Assembly (NCBI GenBank): GCA_027489875.1 | Contig: JAIXZE010000301.1 | Coordinates: forward strand, 1 to 56,255 | DNA from: Verrucomicrobiales bacterium | GTDB lineage: Bacteria > Verrucomicrobiota > Verrucomicrobiia > Limisphaerales > UBA9464 | DNA: 56,255 bases | Reading direction: 5' to 3' | Shown here: piece after piece, positions 56,169-56,255 of the stretch | Position numbering within the stretch: the stretch's first letter is position 1 | Layout of the letters: each line of letters begins with the position of its first letter | The notes under the pieces: generated by a model | Told to the model about the DNA's origin: nothing | The model's input: the letters and a program-made list of their open reading frames with translations, nothing else | The model's database searches: none | Made by a program: the position numbers and the translations under genes

Positions 56169-56255
56169 TCAGGTTCGGGCGAGCGGTCGACGTTGGTAGG
56201 CGCGTGTCCTCAGATCCCACTCGGTCATGCGCCCCCACCAGAACGCTGCGGCCCA
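56169..56255 (-). CDS. Carboxy-terminal tail of an upstream gene (start outside the window)
   Basis: A frame open from the right edge reads WAAAFWWGRMTEWDLRTRAY and ends QRRPLART at a stop 8 bases before the next ATG. The hydrophobic start followed by a basic tail could be the end of another membrane protein of the permease cluster. Only 28 residues are visible, so the identity is open. Confidence 0.45.
   Translation of the reverse strand, partial: WAAAFWWGRMTEWDLRTRAYQRRPLART

Overview
The window looks like a chromosomal segment of a GC-rich, Gram-negative-type bacterium. I infer Verrucomicrobiota (Pedosphaera/Limisphaerales-like), because it combines outer-membrane and LPS functions (LpxR-like deacylase, LptD), a secreted CotH-family protein, a DUF5069 protein, a B12-dependent ribonucleotide reductase, an RHS-repeat relic and dispersed hairpin repeats. 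No 16S rRNA or other decisive marker is present, so the assignment is inference. Most of the sequence is ordinary, tightly packed chromosome. Long open frames opposite the real genes are artefacts of high GC.

Layout. 1-4.8 kb: a CotH-like secreted protein (runs off the left edge), divergent from a CpxR/CpxA-like two-component pair, which converges on an LpxR-like lipid A deacylase; this is an envelope-stress-like module. 4.9-7.6 kb: a class I aldolase and an MsbA-type ABC exporter, with a tRNA/tmRNA-3'-end-like fragment between them. 7.7-15.3 kb (minus strand): nusA-infB-rbfA-nrnA-truB-ribF, preceded by a leader that can form mutually exclusive hairpins, one of them terminator-like. 15.5-20.2 kb: DUF5069, a class III PLP enzyme translationally coupled to a PhnY-like aldehyde dehydrogenase, then serB overlapping a TlpA-like thioredoxin. 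20.4-23.6 kb: nrdJ with a clear terminator.

23.6-25.9 kb is the one gene-poor, accessory-looking stretch: a pair of about 135-bp direct repeats flanking an RHS relic and a low-GC secreted ORF, plus three copies of a short hairpin repeat, one of which contains the stop codon of the next gene. 25.9-33 kb (minus): a fused FbiC (F0 synthase of coenzyme F420), a SWIM/SNF2 helicase and the amino-terminal half of a split carB. 33-38.6 kb (plus): M3 peptidase, two tandem rhomboid proteases, purB and an esterase. 38.7-43.4 kb (minus): tilS, a TPR-like membrane protein and a fused SpmA-SpmB protein, with lptD divergent from tilS. 45.9-49.1 kb (minus): lepA-lepB. 49.2-51.3 kb (plus): a VOC protein coupled to a cytochrome c/beta-propeller protein. 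51.2-56.2 kb (minus): three ABC-2-type permeases in tandem and the tail of a further gene, interrupted by a palindromic MITE-like repeat also found next to serB.

The observations I rate highest are the nusA leader, the CpxR-type box with matching Gly/Pro/Met-rich tracts in the CotH protein and the sensor kinase, the fused FbiC, the split carB, the PhnY/PLP-enzyme pair and the repeat-bounded RHS relic. I found no CRISPR array, complete mobile element or clearly unprecedented multi-gene system.
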